A DNA stretch of 64,000 nucleotides from Alkalicoccobacillus gibsonii (GCF_016798245.1 NZ_JAEUZA010000001.1:232221-296220); one strand, 5' to 3'. Shown: positions 15,399 to 24,801, counted from the first letter of the stretch. The notes: generated by a model from the letters alone, not told the origin. Program-made: numbers and translations.

Positions 15399-16258
15399 TG
15401 GAATTAAAACCAGGTTTAACAGCTACTTTAACGGTCGCCCGTAAAGCTGATTTTGGTTATTTCTTAACGGATGGTGAGACAGATGTACTGCTTCATAAGC
15501 GTGAAGCGGGCGGAGAACATGAGATAGGGGCATCACTTCTTGTGTTCCTATACCATGATCATCAAAATCGTCTATCAGCAACAATGGAAAAACCACTTGT
15601 TAAAAATGATGAATTTGCTTGGCTTGAGTGTATTCAAGTCAAAAAAGGCCATGGTATCTTTCTTTATAATGGCATTACTCGTGATTTGTTTGTTTCAATG
15701 GATGAGCTTCCTGAGGATGATGATTATTGGCCAGCTCGTGGAGATAAAATGCCGGTATCCTTGAGCTGGGATAAGAAGGGTCGCTTGATGGGTGTCCTTG
15801 TCAGAGGGCTCCCTCTAGAGAATGTCTCAGTGAAAGCAGATCCAATTGTCCTCAATCAAGATGTTTCAGGTCATGTGTATCATTATGTTGATGAAGGTGC
15901 TCTAATCTTTACAGATAAAGGGTATTTAGCATTTATGCATGATGATGAAATGACTGGTAAACTTCGTATTGGGGAACGAGTGCGTGCGCGTGTTGTATAT
16001 GTTAGAGAAGATGGCCGAATTAATGTAACAATGAAAGCACTAAGAAGTGAACGCCAAAAAGACGATGCTACAACCTTGCTAGATTATTTAAAAGCTCATG
16101 ACGGTTCAATGCCGTTTGGGGACAAGTCTTCACCTGAATCCATTCAAGGTGCGTTTCGAATGAGTAAGGCTTCGTTCAAACGAGCTCTAGGTAAATTGCT
16201 GAAAGATGGTCTAATTGAGCAACGACATGGTTGGACCTATTTGAAGGATAAATCATGA
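15398..16258 (+). CDS. cvfB: CvfB/YitL-type S1 RNA-binding virulence-regulator family protein
   Basis: A 286-residue protein with tandem S1-like RNA-binding domains and a C-terminal winged helix (about 225-286, GAFRMSKASFKRALGKLLKDGL), the layout of CvfB/YitL. In staphylococci CvfB affects expression of virulence and stress genes at the RNA level; its role in bacilli is unclear. In Bacillus subtilis the homologue yitL lies elsewhere, whereas here it is coupled at both ends (TAATG with rsfS, ATGA with yqeM), so it has entered this operon. Confidence 0.88.
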   Translation: MELKPGLTATLTVARKADFGYFLTDGETDVLLHKREAGGEHEIGASLLVFLYHDHQNRLSATMEKPLVKNDEFAWLECIQVKKGHGIFLYNGITRDLFVSMDELPEDDDYWPARGDKMPVSLSWDKKGRLMGVLVRGLPLENVSVKADPIVLNQDVSGHVYHYVDEGALIFTDKGYLAFMHDDEMTGKLRIGERVRARVVYVREDGRINVTMKALRSERQKDDATTLLDYLKAHDGSMPFGDKSSPESIQGAFRMSKASFKRALGKLLKDGLIEQRHGWTYLKDKS

Positions 16259-16998
16259 ATTACACTGGCTTTGCCTCTCTTTACGATTATTTGATGGCAG
16301 ATGCACCGTATGCCGGGTGGCTAGATTTTGTTAAAGAGAGCGTTCAGGGTCAACCTTTACATGGGCTGAAGTTTATAGATGTTGGATGCGGCACCGGCGA
16401 ACTCTTACTTTTAATGCTTAAACAAGGAATGAACGGGACTGGATTAGATCTCTCACCAGAAATGCTAACGATTGCTCGTGCAAAAGCGGAAGAAGAGGGG
16501 TTCTCTCCCCTGCTGATAGAAGCAGATATGACAAACTTGCCTGAGCTTGATGAGTATGATCTTGTGACAGTCTTTTGTGATTCATTAAACTATTTACGTA
16601 GTGCAGATGATGTTCAGCTGGCCTTTGCGGGATTTGCTAAACAACTTAAAAAAAATGGTTTGCTTCTTTTTGATGTGCATTCCGAGTATAAAGTGAATGA
16701 AGAGTTTGTTGGACAAACCTTCGCAGATGCTGACGAAGATGTGTCTTATATATGGAACTCTTTTAGTGGGGAGGAACCAAACAGTGTGGAGCACGAGTTG
16801 AGTTTCTTTGCTAAAACCGAGTCCGGTCATTACGAGCGGACAGATGAGTTGCATGTGCAAAAGACGTTTTCGATTAATCAGTATTGTACATGGCTTGAAC
16901 ATGCCGGGTTTAAGGTGGGATCAATTACTGCTGACTTTACTCAAAACGAGCCAACGGATAAAAGTGAACGAATTTTTTTCAAAGCGATTAAATTATAG
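16255..16998 (+). CDS. yqeM: YqeM class I SAM-dependent methyltransferase
   Basis: A 247-residue methyltransferase with SAM motif I DVGCGTGELLLLML (about 42-55), motif II around GLDLSPEML and a DLVTVFCDSLNYL segment at about 102-114. The target is unknown. It is the usual last gene of the yqe cluster before comER. Its ATG overlaps the stop of cvfB. A hairpin terminator follows. Confidence 0.88.
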   Translation: MNYTGFASLYDYLMADAPYAGWLDFVKESVQGQPLHGLKFIDVGCGTGELLLLMLKQGMNGTGLDLSPEMLTIARAKAEEEGFSPLLIEADMTNLPELDEYDLVTVFCDSLNYLRSADDVQLAFAGFAKQLKKNGLLLFDVHSEYKVNEEFVGQTFADADEDVSYIWNSFSGEEPNSVEHELSFFAKTESGHYERTDELHVQKTFSINQYCTWLEHAGFKVGSITADFTQNEPTDKSERIFFKAIKL

Positions 16999-17031
16999 CA
17001 GGACATCACATATGAATGGTGAATAGTAAAG

Positions 17032-17062
17032 AGGAAGACTTTTATTTAGAAAGTCTTCCTTT
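17032..17062. terminator. Terminator between yqeM and comER
   Basis: An 11-bp stem (AGGAAGACTTT paired with AAAGTCTTCCT) with a 7-base loop is followed by TTTGTT on the plus strand. Both converging genes end here; the comER stop lies in the loop. Confidence 0.75.
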
Positions 17063-17884
17063 GTTGTAAAGTGAATCCTCAATATGCTTCTTTTCAATGT
17101 AGTATTTACGATGAGTTCTTTGGAACAAATGATCAAACATCAATCCAGTTTCGTTTCGCAATACATCAATACCTTCTCCAGTAATACCCTCAGGGACACA
17201 AATTCTCTCTTGAAGACTTGTTAACGTAAATCGCTCCTCCTCAAATAACTTACCTAGGCCAATTAACATGTTTGTTGCAAGGACTGTCGCCTCATCCTCT
17301 GTAATATTTGTTTGTCTCACCGCTGCATCAATGAACCCTTGTGTTAAATAGCTGAAAAATGCAGGGCCGCAACTGGCGATGTCAGAAGAAACTCGAGTAA
17401 TGTCTTCGTTAATTTCAAGAGGTTCGGATATATGTCTGAGTAAATGAGTTAACACATCTTTGTCGAGAGGAGTACATCTGCTCCCAAAGCTTAGTAAAGA
17501 AGGTCCAGACAATGTTTGGTTAATTAAGCTAGGTATAGCTCGTGCTACTTTGGAAGGAACATTTGCTTCAATGGCTTCCACGGTAATAGGACTTGTTATC
17601 GATACAAGGAGATGGGAGGACTGTAAGTGATCAGCAATTTCATCAAGTAAGCTGGGTATTTGCGGCGGCTTTACACAAACAAAAATAATTTTAGATTGAC
17701 CTACTACTTCTTTTGCAGATGAAGCTACATGTATTTTGGGGTAAGATTCCTTTAATCGTAAAGCCTTTTGTTCGCTTCGATTAAAGATAGTTATTTCTTG
17801 CTCCTGTAGCGCGTGCGATTCCAGAAATGCGTCGACAAGCATGGTCCCCATACTTCCAGTTCCGATTATTCCAATCTCAGTCAT
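17042..17884 (-). CDS. comER: ComER, pyrroline-5-carboxylate reductase-like protein
   Basis: A ProC-fold oxidoreductase homologue encoded opposite to comEA. The NAD(P)-binding motif GIIGTGSMGTMLVDAFL lies at residues 4-20, and FVCVKPPQIP (about 70) matches ProC. The C-terminal dimer domain is present (280 aa). In studied bacilli comER is not needed for DNA uptake but has been linked to sporulation and biofilm control through Spo0A. The proline biosynthetic role is uncertain. Confidence 0.9.
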   Translation of the reverse strand: MTEIGIIGTGSMGTMLVDAFLESHALQEQEITIFNRSEQKALRLKESYPKIHVASSAKEVVGQSKIIFVCVKPPQIPSLLDEIADHLQSSHLLVSITSPITVEAIEANVPSKVARAIPSLINQTLSGPSLLSFGSRCTPLDKDVLTHLLRHISEPLEINEDITRVSSDIASCGPAFFSYLTQGFIDAAVRQTNITEDEATVLATNMLIGLGKLFEEERFTLTSLQERICVPEGITGEGIDVLRNETGLMFDHLFQRTHRKYYIEKKHIEDSLYNKGRLSK

Positions 17885-17984
17885 AGTATTCCCCCTTTAC
17901 AAAGAATCTGTTCGATGTCATTAACACAAATTATATGCGTTGATCAATAGAATATGCTGTTAGAAAATTGAGAAGGTGAGTGGT

Positions 17985-18629
17985 TTGCAACAATTCATAA
18001 GGTCTTACTGGATTCATGTGATTGCAGGTCTTGCTTCGGTATTAACTCTTACTCTCGCCATCGTTCTACTATTTGTGAGCTTTTCACAACAAGATGATCA
18101 TCCAAATTCATTAGATGAATGGCTTCAAGGTGATGAATTAGCCGAGGAGCCTGAAGATGGAGAGAATACTCCAGAACCAAATATTATGGTAGATGTAAAG
18201 GGTTCAGTCGTGAGCCCTGGGATATATGAGCTAGCCCCACAGAGTAGAGTGGTTGATGCGATTCATGCCGCTGGTGGATTGTCCGAGGAAGGAGATGCAA
18301 ACCAACTAAACTTTGCGATGATTCTGCAAGATGAGATGCAAATTTACGCGCCGGCAGTTGGAGAAGAATTATCAGCTACGCCCACGCAAAGCGTTGTGAC
18401 TGCTTCGAACGGGCAAGAGAATCAGTCAGATGGACCATTAGTCAATATTAATACAGCTTTGGAGACTGAGCTTGAAACGTTAAACGGGGTGGGGCCTTCA
18501 AAGTCCGCGAGTATTATTGCATATCGTGAGGAACATGGACCATTTGCGACAATAGAAGATTTAATGAACGTCAGCGGGATAGGTGAGAAATCATTTGAGA
18601 AGCTTAAGTCGGAAATTACAGTTCAGTAA
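17985..18629 (+). CDS. comEA: ComEA, competence DNA receptor
   Basis: Membrane-anchored double-stranded DNA receptor for transformation. The order is: short cytoplasmic head, one transmembrane helix (about 10-32), an acidic linker, an SLBB domain (IMVDVKGSVVSPGIYEL, near 65-80), and a C-terminal helix-hairpin-helix pair (VNINTALETELETLNGVG and FATIEDLMNVSGIG). A TTG start with AAGGTGA 5 bases upstream is preferred; a GTG three codons earlier overlaps that ribosome site. First gene of the com operon. Confidence 0.93.
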   Translation: MQQFIRSYWIHVIAGLASVLTLTLAIVLLFVSFSQQDDHPNSLDEWLQGDELAEEPEDGENTPEPNIMVDVKGSVVSPGIYELAPQSRVVDAIHAAGGLSEEGDANQLNFAMILQDEMQIYAPAVGEELSATPTQSVVTASNGQENQSDGPLVNINTALETELETLNGVGPSKSASIIAYREEHGPFATIEDLMNVSGIGEKSFEKLKSEITVQ

Positions 18630-18710
18630 CTGGGTGTTGACGGACTTGTACAACCTCCTTACACTAGGTAAGCAAGAGTTCATGGTTGAATGATAGGAGA
18701 GAGGCACAAG

Positions 18711-19277
18711 ATGGAACGTATTTCATGGGATCAATATTTTATGGCGCAAAGTCATTTATTAAGTTTACGTAGTACATGCCCAAGGTTGATGGTAGGGGCA
18801 ACGATTGTTCGTGACAAACGAATTATTGCCGGGGGCTATAATGGATCTGTGAGCGGTGAAGCACATTGCTTGGATGATGGATGTATGGTTGTTGATAATC
18901 ATTGTATTCGAACCGTACACGCTGAGATTAACGCTTTACTCCAATGTTCGAAGTTTGGCGTTCCAACAGAAGGAGCAGAGATTTATGTAACCCACTTTCC
19001 GTGCGTTCACTGCTCAAAATCAATTATTCAGGCAGGTATCCGACGTGTATATTACGCCCAGGAATATAAAAACGATCCATATGCCGAACAAATCTTCAAG
19101 GCAGCAGGAGTTGAGTTTATTGCGGTTGAGTTAGATGAGGCTATAATGGATCGGCGTTACCAAGAGAAATTAAATTTAACTGTATCCTTACTGAAAGAAC
19201 TTGAAAAAGCAGATGTGCCGACTGAGCTTTTACAAGAATTCCTCTCTAAGAGTCGTGAGATCTATTCTAAAGCGTAA
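18711..19277 (+). CDS. comEB: ComEB, dCMP deaminase-family protein
   Basis: A zinc-dependent deaminase of the dCMP/deoxycytidylate family (188 aa). Zinc ligands appear as His in VHAEINALL with the catalytic Glu, and the PCVHC motif about 35 residues on. ComEB is not essential for DNA uptake but is conserved between comEA and comEC. The ATG chosen has GGAGAGAGG 6 bases upstream. Confidence 0.92.
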   Translation: MERISWDQYFMAQSHLLSLRSTCPRLMVGATIVRDKRIIAGGYNGSVSGEAHCLDDGCMVVDNHCIRTVHAEINALLQCSKFGVPTEGAEIYVTHFPCVHCSKSIIQAGIRRVYYAQEYKNDPYAEQIFKAAGVEFIAVELDEAIMDRRYQEKLNLTVSLLKELEKADVPTELLQEFLSKSREIYSKA

Positions 19278-19297
19278 TGTAGGCAGGAGGGGTAGGA

Positions 19298-21628
19298 ATA
19301 AGACTTTTATTTATAGGGCTTATATCGGCTGTTCTAGGGTTATTAACTGCTATCCGAGAGATCGACTTAGCATTATGTATGAGCATTGCTCTTTTAATCA
19401 TTTACTGCTTACTACAAAAAGAACAAAGAACATGGGCAATACTGCTAGCTTTAACGGTATTCTCCCTTTTCTTTCTACGCGGAGAGATTGCTGAAAAAAC
19501 AAACGTAACATCATTTACTGAGGGACAATTAACTGCTCAAGCAACTGTTAAGGGTATTCCTAGAGTAAATGGTGATTCCATCTCTTTTCAAGTTAAACAT
19601 GAAAGTGGCGAACGGTTTCAGGTTTTGGGAATGTTAGCTAATGAAGATGAACAAAACGTTTGGAACAAGCTCCGACCTGGTGACCGTTGTACTTTAAAAG
19701 GAAAACTTGAAGTTCCAAACGTGGCATCGAACTTTTTTGAATTTGATTACGGGAAGTATCTCTATCAACAATCGATTCATTGGATTTACCGAATAAACCC
19801 TTCCCAATCTACATGCGAAAATGATCTTGGGACCTGGTTAGATCAGTTTAATGATTGGCGGATGGACCGGATTGGCTCGATACAAGAAACATATCATGAA
19901 AGCACGTCAGGGTTGATTGTGGCGCTTACTTACGGGGATCGATATTTCATTGATCAAGATGTATTATCAGCTTACGAAAAGCTAGGAGTCATTCATTTAT
20001 TAGCTGTCTCTGGCATGCATGTAGGAATGCTAACGGCTTTTCTCTTTTATGTATTTATTCGACTTGGGTTAACGAAGGAAAGAGCAATGGAGCTATTAAT
20101 GATTGGACTGCCTTTTTACGCCATTCTTGCAGGGGCTGCGCCGCCGGTTATTAGAGCGTCTTCTATGAGTTTTATTGTGCTTTTTTGTTTACGGTTAAAG
20201 AAGAAAGTTCACCCTTTGTTTGGCATTGGTATCGTAAGTTTTCTTTTTCTAATGATTCATCCTTATTCCTTGTTACAACTCGGTTTTCAATTATCTTTTC
20301 TTATTTCCTTTTCTCTTCTTATTTCTGCTCCAACGATTCGCGCGCTGTATCCTTCTTATTTTAAACAGATGATATCTGTAACATTAATAGCGCAGCTTAT
20401 AACTCTCCCCTTAATTCTTTATCATTTTTTTGAATGGAATGTCATCAGTCTCCCGTTAAATTTAATTTACATTCCTTTTATCACTATGGTTGCCCTTCCC
20501 TCATCCTTTTTGGCAAGTGTATTTGACTTATTCCTCCCTAGTGCTTTGAATCTCCCGTACTATCTACTACAAACCATTGTGCCACCTATCCATTCCTCCC
20601 TTATGTACATAAATAAATGGCCGCTTGGATCCTATATCCCAGGGAAGCCAAGTGGTTGGCAGCTCTTTATCATGTATGGTGTGATTCTCTATATCCTTTA
20701 TATATGGGAATCACAACGTAAAAGATGGCTGATACGTTCACTCATATTGATATTCATCGTAATGATAAGTTTAAAGATGACACCATATCTTAATGCAAAA
20801 GCTGTGGTTACGATGCTTGATGTAGGACAAGGAGATAGTTATGTGATCGAACTACCACGAAGAAAAGCAGTTATTGTCATTGATACTGGTGGCGTGATTC
20901 GGTTCTCAAATGAACCTTGGCAAAAACGCAAAAATCAGTTTGATACAGGGAAGGACATTGTTGTTCCCTATTTAAAAGCGAAAGGGATCTCGTCGATCGA
21001 TCAATTGGTATTAACACACGGGGATCATGATCATATTGGGGGAGCAGAAGGAATTGTGCGACAGATACCTGTAAAAGAGCTTTTGTATGGGAATGGGCCA
21101 ATTACGAAGGAAGGGGAGAATCAGGTGCTGCGCTCATTTTTTGATGAAGGTACGAAACTATCATTTGTAGAATCAGGATATTCCTGGGACTATGGTGACA
21201 ACGATTTTGTAGTTCTCTCCCCATTTTCAGATGAGAAGGAAGAAGATATAAATGAACGATCGATTGTGATTGCAGCATCGATCGAAGGAGTTAAGTGGTT
21301 GTTCACAGGAGATTTAGGTGAAAAAGGGGAGCGACGGATTATAGAACAATATCCTAACTTACGGGTAGATATCCTTAAGGCAGGTCATCATGGAAGTTTA
21401 ACGTCTTCATCAGAGGCGTTACTCGATCACATTATGCCAAAAGTTGTTCTGATCTCAGCTGGTCGAAACAACCGTCATGGGCATCCTCATCCAGAAATTA
21501 TGTCAAGGTTTGAAGCGCGAAGGATGAAAATTTATCGTACTGACCTTAATGGGGCTGTTCAGTTTATATGGAGTCAAGGGGACATTAACGTTGAAACGAT
21601 GCTTGAGTCAGACAAAACAGGACCTTAG
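19298..21628 (+). CDS. comEC: ComEC, DNA-uptake channel / Rec2 (possible ATA start)
   Basis: Polytopic membrane protein that passes single-stranded DNA into the cell. It has N-terminal membrane helices, an OB-like domain, the competence domain (VIHLLAVSGMHVGM, about 230-243), and a C-terminal beta-lactamase-fold domain (MLDVGQGDSYVIE, THGDHDHIGG, GHHGSL) that may be a nuclease. The first standard start is ATG at 19379, which has no ribosome site and drops the first helix (LLFIGLISAVLGLLTA). AGGAGG at 19285 sits 7 bases before an in-frame ATA (19298). That start gives 776 residues, close to the usual ComEC size. Confidence 0.9.
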   Translation: MRLLFIGLISAVLGLLTAIREIDLALCMSIALLIIYCLLQKEQRTWAILLALTVFSLFFLRGEIAEKTNVTSFTEGQLTAQATVKGIPRVNGDSISFQVKHESGERFQVLGMLANEDEQNVWNKLRPGDRCTLKGKLEVPNVASNFFEFDYGKYLYQQSIHWIYRINPSQSTCENDLGTWLDQFNDWRMDRIGSIQETYHESTSGLIVALTYGDRYFIDQDVLSAYEKLGVIHLLAVSGMHVGMLTAFLFYVFIRLGLTKERAMELLMIGLPFYAILAGAAPPVIRASSMSFIVLFCLRLKKKVHPLFGIGIVSFLFLMIHPYSLLQLGFQLSFLISFSLLISAPTIRALYPSYFKQMISVTLIAQLITLPLILYHFFEWNVISLPLNLIYIPFITMVALPSSFLASVFDLFLPSALNLPYYLLQTIVPPIHSSLMYINKWPLGSYIPGKPSGWQLFIMYGVILYILYIWESQRKRWLIRSLILIFIVMISLKMTPYLNAKAVVTMLDVGQGDSYVIELPRRKAVIVIDTGGVIRFSNEPWQKRKNQFDTGKDIVVPYLKAKGISSIDQLVLTHGDHDHIGGAEGIVRQIPVKELLYGNGPITKEGENQVLRSFFDEGTKLSFVESGYSWDYGDNDFVVLSPFSDEKEEDINERSIVIAASIEGVKWLFTGDLGEKGERRIIEQYPNLRVDILKAGHHGSLTSSSEALLDHIMPKVVLISAGRNNRHGHPHPEIMSRFEARRMKIYRTDLNGAVQFIWSQGDINVETMLESDKTGP

Positions 21629-21643
21629 AATTAAAGTCCTGTT
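21616..21643. terminator. Terminator between comEC and yqzM
   Basis: AACAGGAC pairs with GTCCTGTT around a 12-base loop containing the comEC stop. T residues follow on the minus strand (TTTTGTC), so it probably serves yqzM and perhaps comEC. Confidence 0.55.
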
Positions 21644-21668
21644 CTCCGTGTTGAACGCATGGTCTTGT

Positions 21669-21806
21669 TTAAAACTGACTAAACACATCAACAAGTGAAG
21701 CGATAATAAAGAGGGTGGCAAAGAAACCAAAGGATGCGACAAACCCAATACCAGAGTCGATGGCATCATTCCGTTTGCTTTGAACGTCTTCTTCAAACTT
21801 ATTCAT
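21669..21806 (-). CDS. yqzM: YqzM family small membrane protein (45 aa)
   Basis: A 45-residue protein, MNKFEEDVQSKRNDAIDS followed by a single hydrophobic helix (about 20-37, GFVASFGFFATLFIIASL). This closely matches the YqzM family found at this same site between comEC and holA in bacilli. The ribosome site GAGGAGG lies 6 bases before the chosen ATG; another ATG is one codon upstream. Function unknown. Confidence 0.88.
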   Translation of the reverse strand: MNKFEEDVQSKRNDAIDSGIGFVASFGFFATLFIIASLVDVFSQF

Positions 21807-21924
21807 CATAATCCTCCTCTCATTTCACATTTAAGTATAAGCGAAAGCGCTCTATTTTACTATGCTTGTTTCATCAAATGTCCTTTTCATAGCAGGATTG
21901 GTTACGCTGTTAAGAGTTGTCACC

Positions 21925-22054
21925 TATAATGGCTGAATGCATAGGATATCTTATAAAGAGACCGGTCTTCAAATACGCAATGAAATAAACCACCCGGGAT
22001 TTATTTCATTGCGTTTATTATAAATGGAGGCGCCTAATTGGTTGCCTCCTCTTT
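21925..22054 (+). ncRNA. Possible small RNA or leader with two hairpins upstream of holA
   Basis: In the 310-base spacer between yqzM and holA, a perfect TATAAT (21925-21930) is followed by AGACCGGTCT (21959-21968, self-complementary). Next come a 14-bp perfect stem (CGCAATGAAATAAA, 21976-21989, with its complement at 22000-22013) and a second stem GGAGGC/GCCTCC (22026-22049) followed by TCTTTATCTTT. No open frame was found. The -35 at the 17-base spacing (TTACGC) is poor. It could be a short terminated transcript, a leader attenuator for holA, or simply two terminators. Confidence 0.35.
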
Positions 22055-22116
22055 ATCTTTGGTACGACTTTTAGTACACTACATCTATCGAAGCTTTGGA
22101 GGGAACGGGATAGTAG

Positions 22117-23157
22117 ATGGAGTACATGAAGCAACTGAAACACATACGAAACGGACAAATTAGTCCTGTTTATTTTATATATGGGACACAGGCTTTTATC
22201 ATTGAAGAGATGGTTCAGGAGATTATTTCGAATGCGTTAAGTAAAGAAGATCAGGAAATGAACGTGCAACGATTTCGTTTAGCGGACACGCCGTTACAAT
22301 TTATCATAGAAGAAGCGGAGACATTACCGTTTTTTGCATCAAAAAAAGTAGTCATCGTATACGACTTCTATTTGGCAACAAGCCAAAAAAATGACTCAGC
22401 TATTGAGCATCAGGTTGAAACATTAGAGCCTTATTTGAAACAACCTCTTCCAGAGACCATTTTACTCTTTATTGCTCCTTATGAGAAATTAGATGAACGC
22501 AAAAAAGTAACAAAGCAACTAAAATCCAATGCGACCGTTGTTCAAGCATCTGAGCTATCGGATCAAGAGACGTTAAAGTGGATTAAAGAGCAAGCCGATG
22601 AACTCGGCATAGATGTGCCTGACCCTGTAAAAAGACGACTGATTGACTTAGCCGGGACCAATCTATTACAGCTTCGGTCAGAATTAGTAAAGTGTCAGCT
22701 ATATTCTGGCGTTGGTGGAGAAGTCACAATGGAGGCAGTCGAGCAATTAGTGGCGAAAACACTCGAGCAATCTATTTTTGATTTAATTGAGTGGTCTATG
22801 GGTGGGAATATTACAGCGGCAATTGAGCTTTATAAAGAGATGGTGCAACGAAAAGAAGAACCATTAATGATCCTAGCCATGCTTGTGAGACAGCTTCGGA
22901 TCTACTTGCATGTAAAAGAATTAAAGCAACGGTCTTATTCGGAAAAGCAAATGGCTGGGATGTTAAAGTTACATCCATATGTTGTGAAGTTAGCTGCTAG
23001 GATGGTAACGAGGTTTGAAGAAAAAAAATTAAAGTCGAGTATCGTCGCAGCTGCAGATACGGATTACGCAATCAAAACGGGGAGACAGGATAAGGAGCTT
23101 GCTGTAGAGCTGTTTATAATCAAGCTGGGCTCGCTTTCAGCTAAATCCTATACATAA
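22117..23157 (+). CDS. holA: DNA polymerase III subunit delta
   Basis: Opens the beta sliding clamp within the clamp loader. The 346-residue protein has the delta N-terminal fold beginning HIRNGQISPVYFIYGTQAFI (about 8-27), the FFASKKVVIVYD strand near 72-83, and a C-terminal collar domain (PLMILAMLVRQLR, near 250). Start is not fully certain: GGAGGG is about 13 bases before the chosen ATG, and a second ATG three codons in has GGAG close by. It faces rpsT, as usual in bacilli. Confidence 0.92.
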   Translation: MEYMKQLKHIRNGQISPVYFIYGTQAFIIEEMVQEIISNALSKEDQEMNVQRFRLADTPLQFIIEEAETLPFFASKKVVIVYDFYLATSQKNDSAIEHQVETLEPYLKQPLPETILLFIAPYEKLDERKKVTKQLKSNATVVQASELSDQETLKWIKEQADELGIDVPDPVKRRLIDLAGTNLLQLRSELVKCQLYSGVGGEVTMEAVEQLVAKTLEQSIFDLIEWSMGGNITAAIELYKEMVQRKEEPLMILAMLVRQLRIYLHVKELKQRSYSEKQMAGMLKLHPYVVKLAARMVTRFEEKKLKSSIVAAADTDYAIKTGRQDKELAVELFIIKLGSLSAKSYT

Positions 23158-23159
23158 AA

Positions 23160-23188
23160 AAAACGACTCATACGAGTCGTTTTCTTTA
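23160..23188. terminator. Bidirectional terminator between holA and rpsT
   Basis: A 10-bp stem (AAAACGACTC paired with GAGTCGTTTT) with an ATAC loop lies between the two converging stop codons, with A and T runs on both sides. Confidence 0.88.
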
Positions 23189-23455
23189 TTATGCTGAAAG
23201 TCCGTTAAGCTGTTTAGCTAGACGAGACTTAGTACGTGCAGCGTTGTTTTTATGGATAAGGCCTTTACTTGAAGCTTTATCAATCTTTTTAGTCGCTTCA
23301 GCGAAAGCTACTTGAGCTCCTTCTGTTTCTCCAGCTTCAACTTTCTTCTCGAAGTTTTTGATGGCAGTACGTAGAGCTGACTTATATGCAACGTTTTGAG
23401 CACGACGCTTGTCATTTGTTTTCACACGTTTGATTGCGGATTTAATATTTGCCAT
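23189..23455 (-). CDS. rpsT: 30S ribosomal protein S20
   Basis: An 88-residue, Lys/Ala-rich protein starting [20 protein letters not shown], the standard S20 N-terminus that binds 16S rRNA. The start at MANIK is set by GGAGGTG 6 bases upstream; the open frame has three extra codons before it. Monocistronic, on the opposite strand to holA and gpr. Confidence 0.96.
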   Translation of the reverse strand: MANIKSAIKRVKTNDKRRAQNVAYKSALRTAIKNFEKKVEAGETEGAQVAFAEATKKIDKASSKGLIHKNNAARTKSRLAKQLNGLSA

Positions 23456-23559
23456 TTGTTTCACCTCCTGAGCAAACAGCCCATTCTCAATTTGTAACTA
23501 GTTTGTTCAAAGAAGATTGTCCTTTTACATACCGTTAAGAGCAATTGAAATGCTGTTTA

Positions 23560-23588
23560 GAATCACATGTATAACAACAAGCATTTTA
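23560..23588 (+). promoter_or_regulatory. Candidate sigma-G/sigma-F promoter of gpr
   Basis: GAATC (-35-like) is separated by 17 bases from CATTTTA, which fits the forespore -10 pattern CATNNTA. gpr is a forespore gene in Bacillus, so a sigma-F/G promoter is expected here, but the match at -35 is imperfect. Confidence 0.3.
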
Positions 23589-23692
23589 TCAAAATCGCTT
23601 ACTAAAAGCAATAGCTCGATTTGGAATAGTTATGAATGAAATAATAACCCGAGAGGAACGATAAGAAAATCAATGCAATCAGGAGGGTAAGA

Positions 23693-24796
23693 ATGAATAA
23701 ACATTTGGATATGGAATCTTTTGAAATCCGCACAGATTTAGCGATAGAAGCGAATGAATTATATAAGGAAAAACAACAAACATCGCAGTCCTCTTCCGGT
23801 GTAGAGGTAACCTCAGATGATGTAGATGGGATTACTGTCACACGAGTTAAAATAGACGCGGAGGCTGCGCCGAAGCTAGGTAAGAAAGCCGGTCATTATT
23901 TAACCTTTGAGTCTCAAGGGATACGGGCAAAGGATACGGATCTTCAAGCAACGCTTGAAAAAGTATTCGCCTCCTCGTTCAATCAATTTTTAAAAGAAAC
24001 CGGTGTTGGAGATACGGATTCTTGTTTAGTGATTGGACTAGGTAACTGGAATGTAACACCAGATGCACTGGGTCCAATTGCTGTTGAGGAAATTCTTGTG
24101 ACACGCCATCTGTTTGAACTTGCTCCAGAAGAGGTGCAGGATGGATTTCGTTCAGTAAGTGCATTAACTCCAGGGGTAATGGGGCTAACGGGTATTGAAA
24201 CCAGTGACATTTTATTTGGAGTCATTGATAAAGTGAAGCCAGACTTTGTCATTGTCATTGATGCACTCGCCTCAAGATCAATCGAACGAGTGAATACAAC
24301 TATTCAAATCACAGACACCGGGATTCATCCAGGTAGTGGTGTGGGGAATAAGCGGAAGGAAATTAGTAAGGATACGTTAGGAATACCTGTCATTGCAATT
24401 GGCATTCCAACAGTAGTGGATGCGGTAACGATTACAAGCGATACTATTGATTACGTGCTTAAACACTTCGGTCGAGAAATGAAAACGGGCAAAGCTCCTT
24501 CTAGATCCCTAGTACCTGCAGGGATGAGCTTTGGAGAAAAACGAAAGCTTACGGAAGAGGATTTACCTGATGAGAAAAAGCGCGAAACAGTTCTCGGTAT
24601 TGTTGGTAATCTGCCAGAGCATGAAAAACGTCAGCTGATCTCAGAGGTTCTCTCTCCGCTAGGACATAATTTGATGGTCACTCCAAAAGAGATTGATGTT
24701 TTTATTGAGGATATGGCCCACGTCTTGGCGGGCGGCTTAAATGCAGCTCTCCACCATCAAGTTGATCAAGAAAATATCGGTGCATACACGCGCTAG
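23693..24796 (+). CDS. gpr: Germination protease GPR
   Basis: Forespore-made protease that degrades small acid-soluble spore proteins at germination. The 367-residue precursor starts [20 protein letters not shown]; a short propeptide before about residue 16 is removed during sporulation, and cleavage near RTDLA is typical. It carries [14 protein letters not shown] (near 114-127) and [14 protein letters not shown], both hallmarks of this aspartic-like protease family. GGAGGG precedes the ATG. spoIIP follows, as in other bacilli. Confidence 0.96.
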   Translation: MNKHLDMESFEIRTDLAIEANELYKEKQQTSQSSSGVEVTSDDVDGITVTRVKIDAEAAPKLGKKAGHYLTFESQGIRAKDTDLQATLEKVFASSFNQFLKETGVGDTDSCLVIGLGNWNVTPDALGPIAVEEILVTRHLFELAPEEVQDGFRSVSALTPGVMGLTGIETSDILFGVIDKVKPDFVIVIDALASRSIERVNTTIQITDTGIHPGSGVGNKRKEISKDTLGIPVIAIGIPTVVDAVTITSDTIDYVLKHFGREMKTGKAPSRSLVPAGMSFGEKRKLTEEDLPDEKKRETVLGIVGNLPEHEKRQLISEVLSPLGHNLMVTPKEIDVFIEDMAHVLAGGLNAALHHQVDQENIGAYTR

Positions 24797-24801
24797 TTTC
24801 T

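Noticed and set aside
19283-19380. Frameshift or pseudogene at the 5' end of comEC
   Set aside because: The frame is continuous from before the ribosome site to the stop and encodes the expected helices, so only the start codon is odd.
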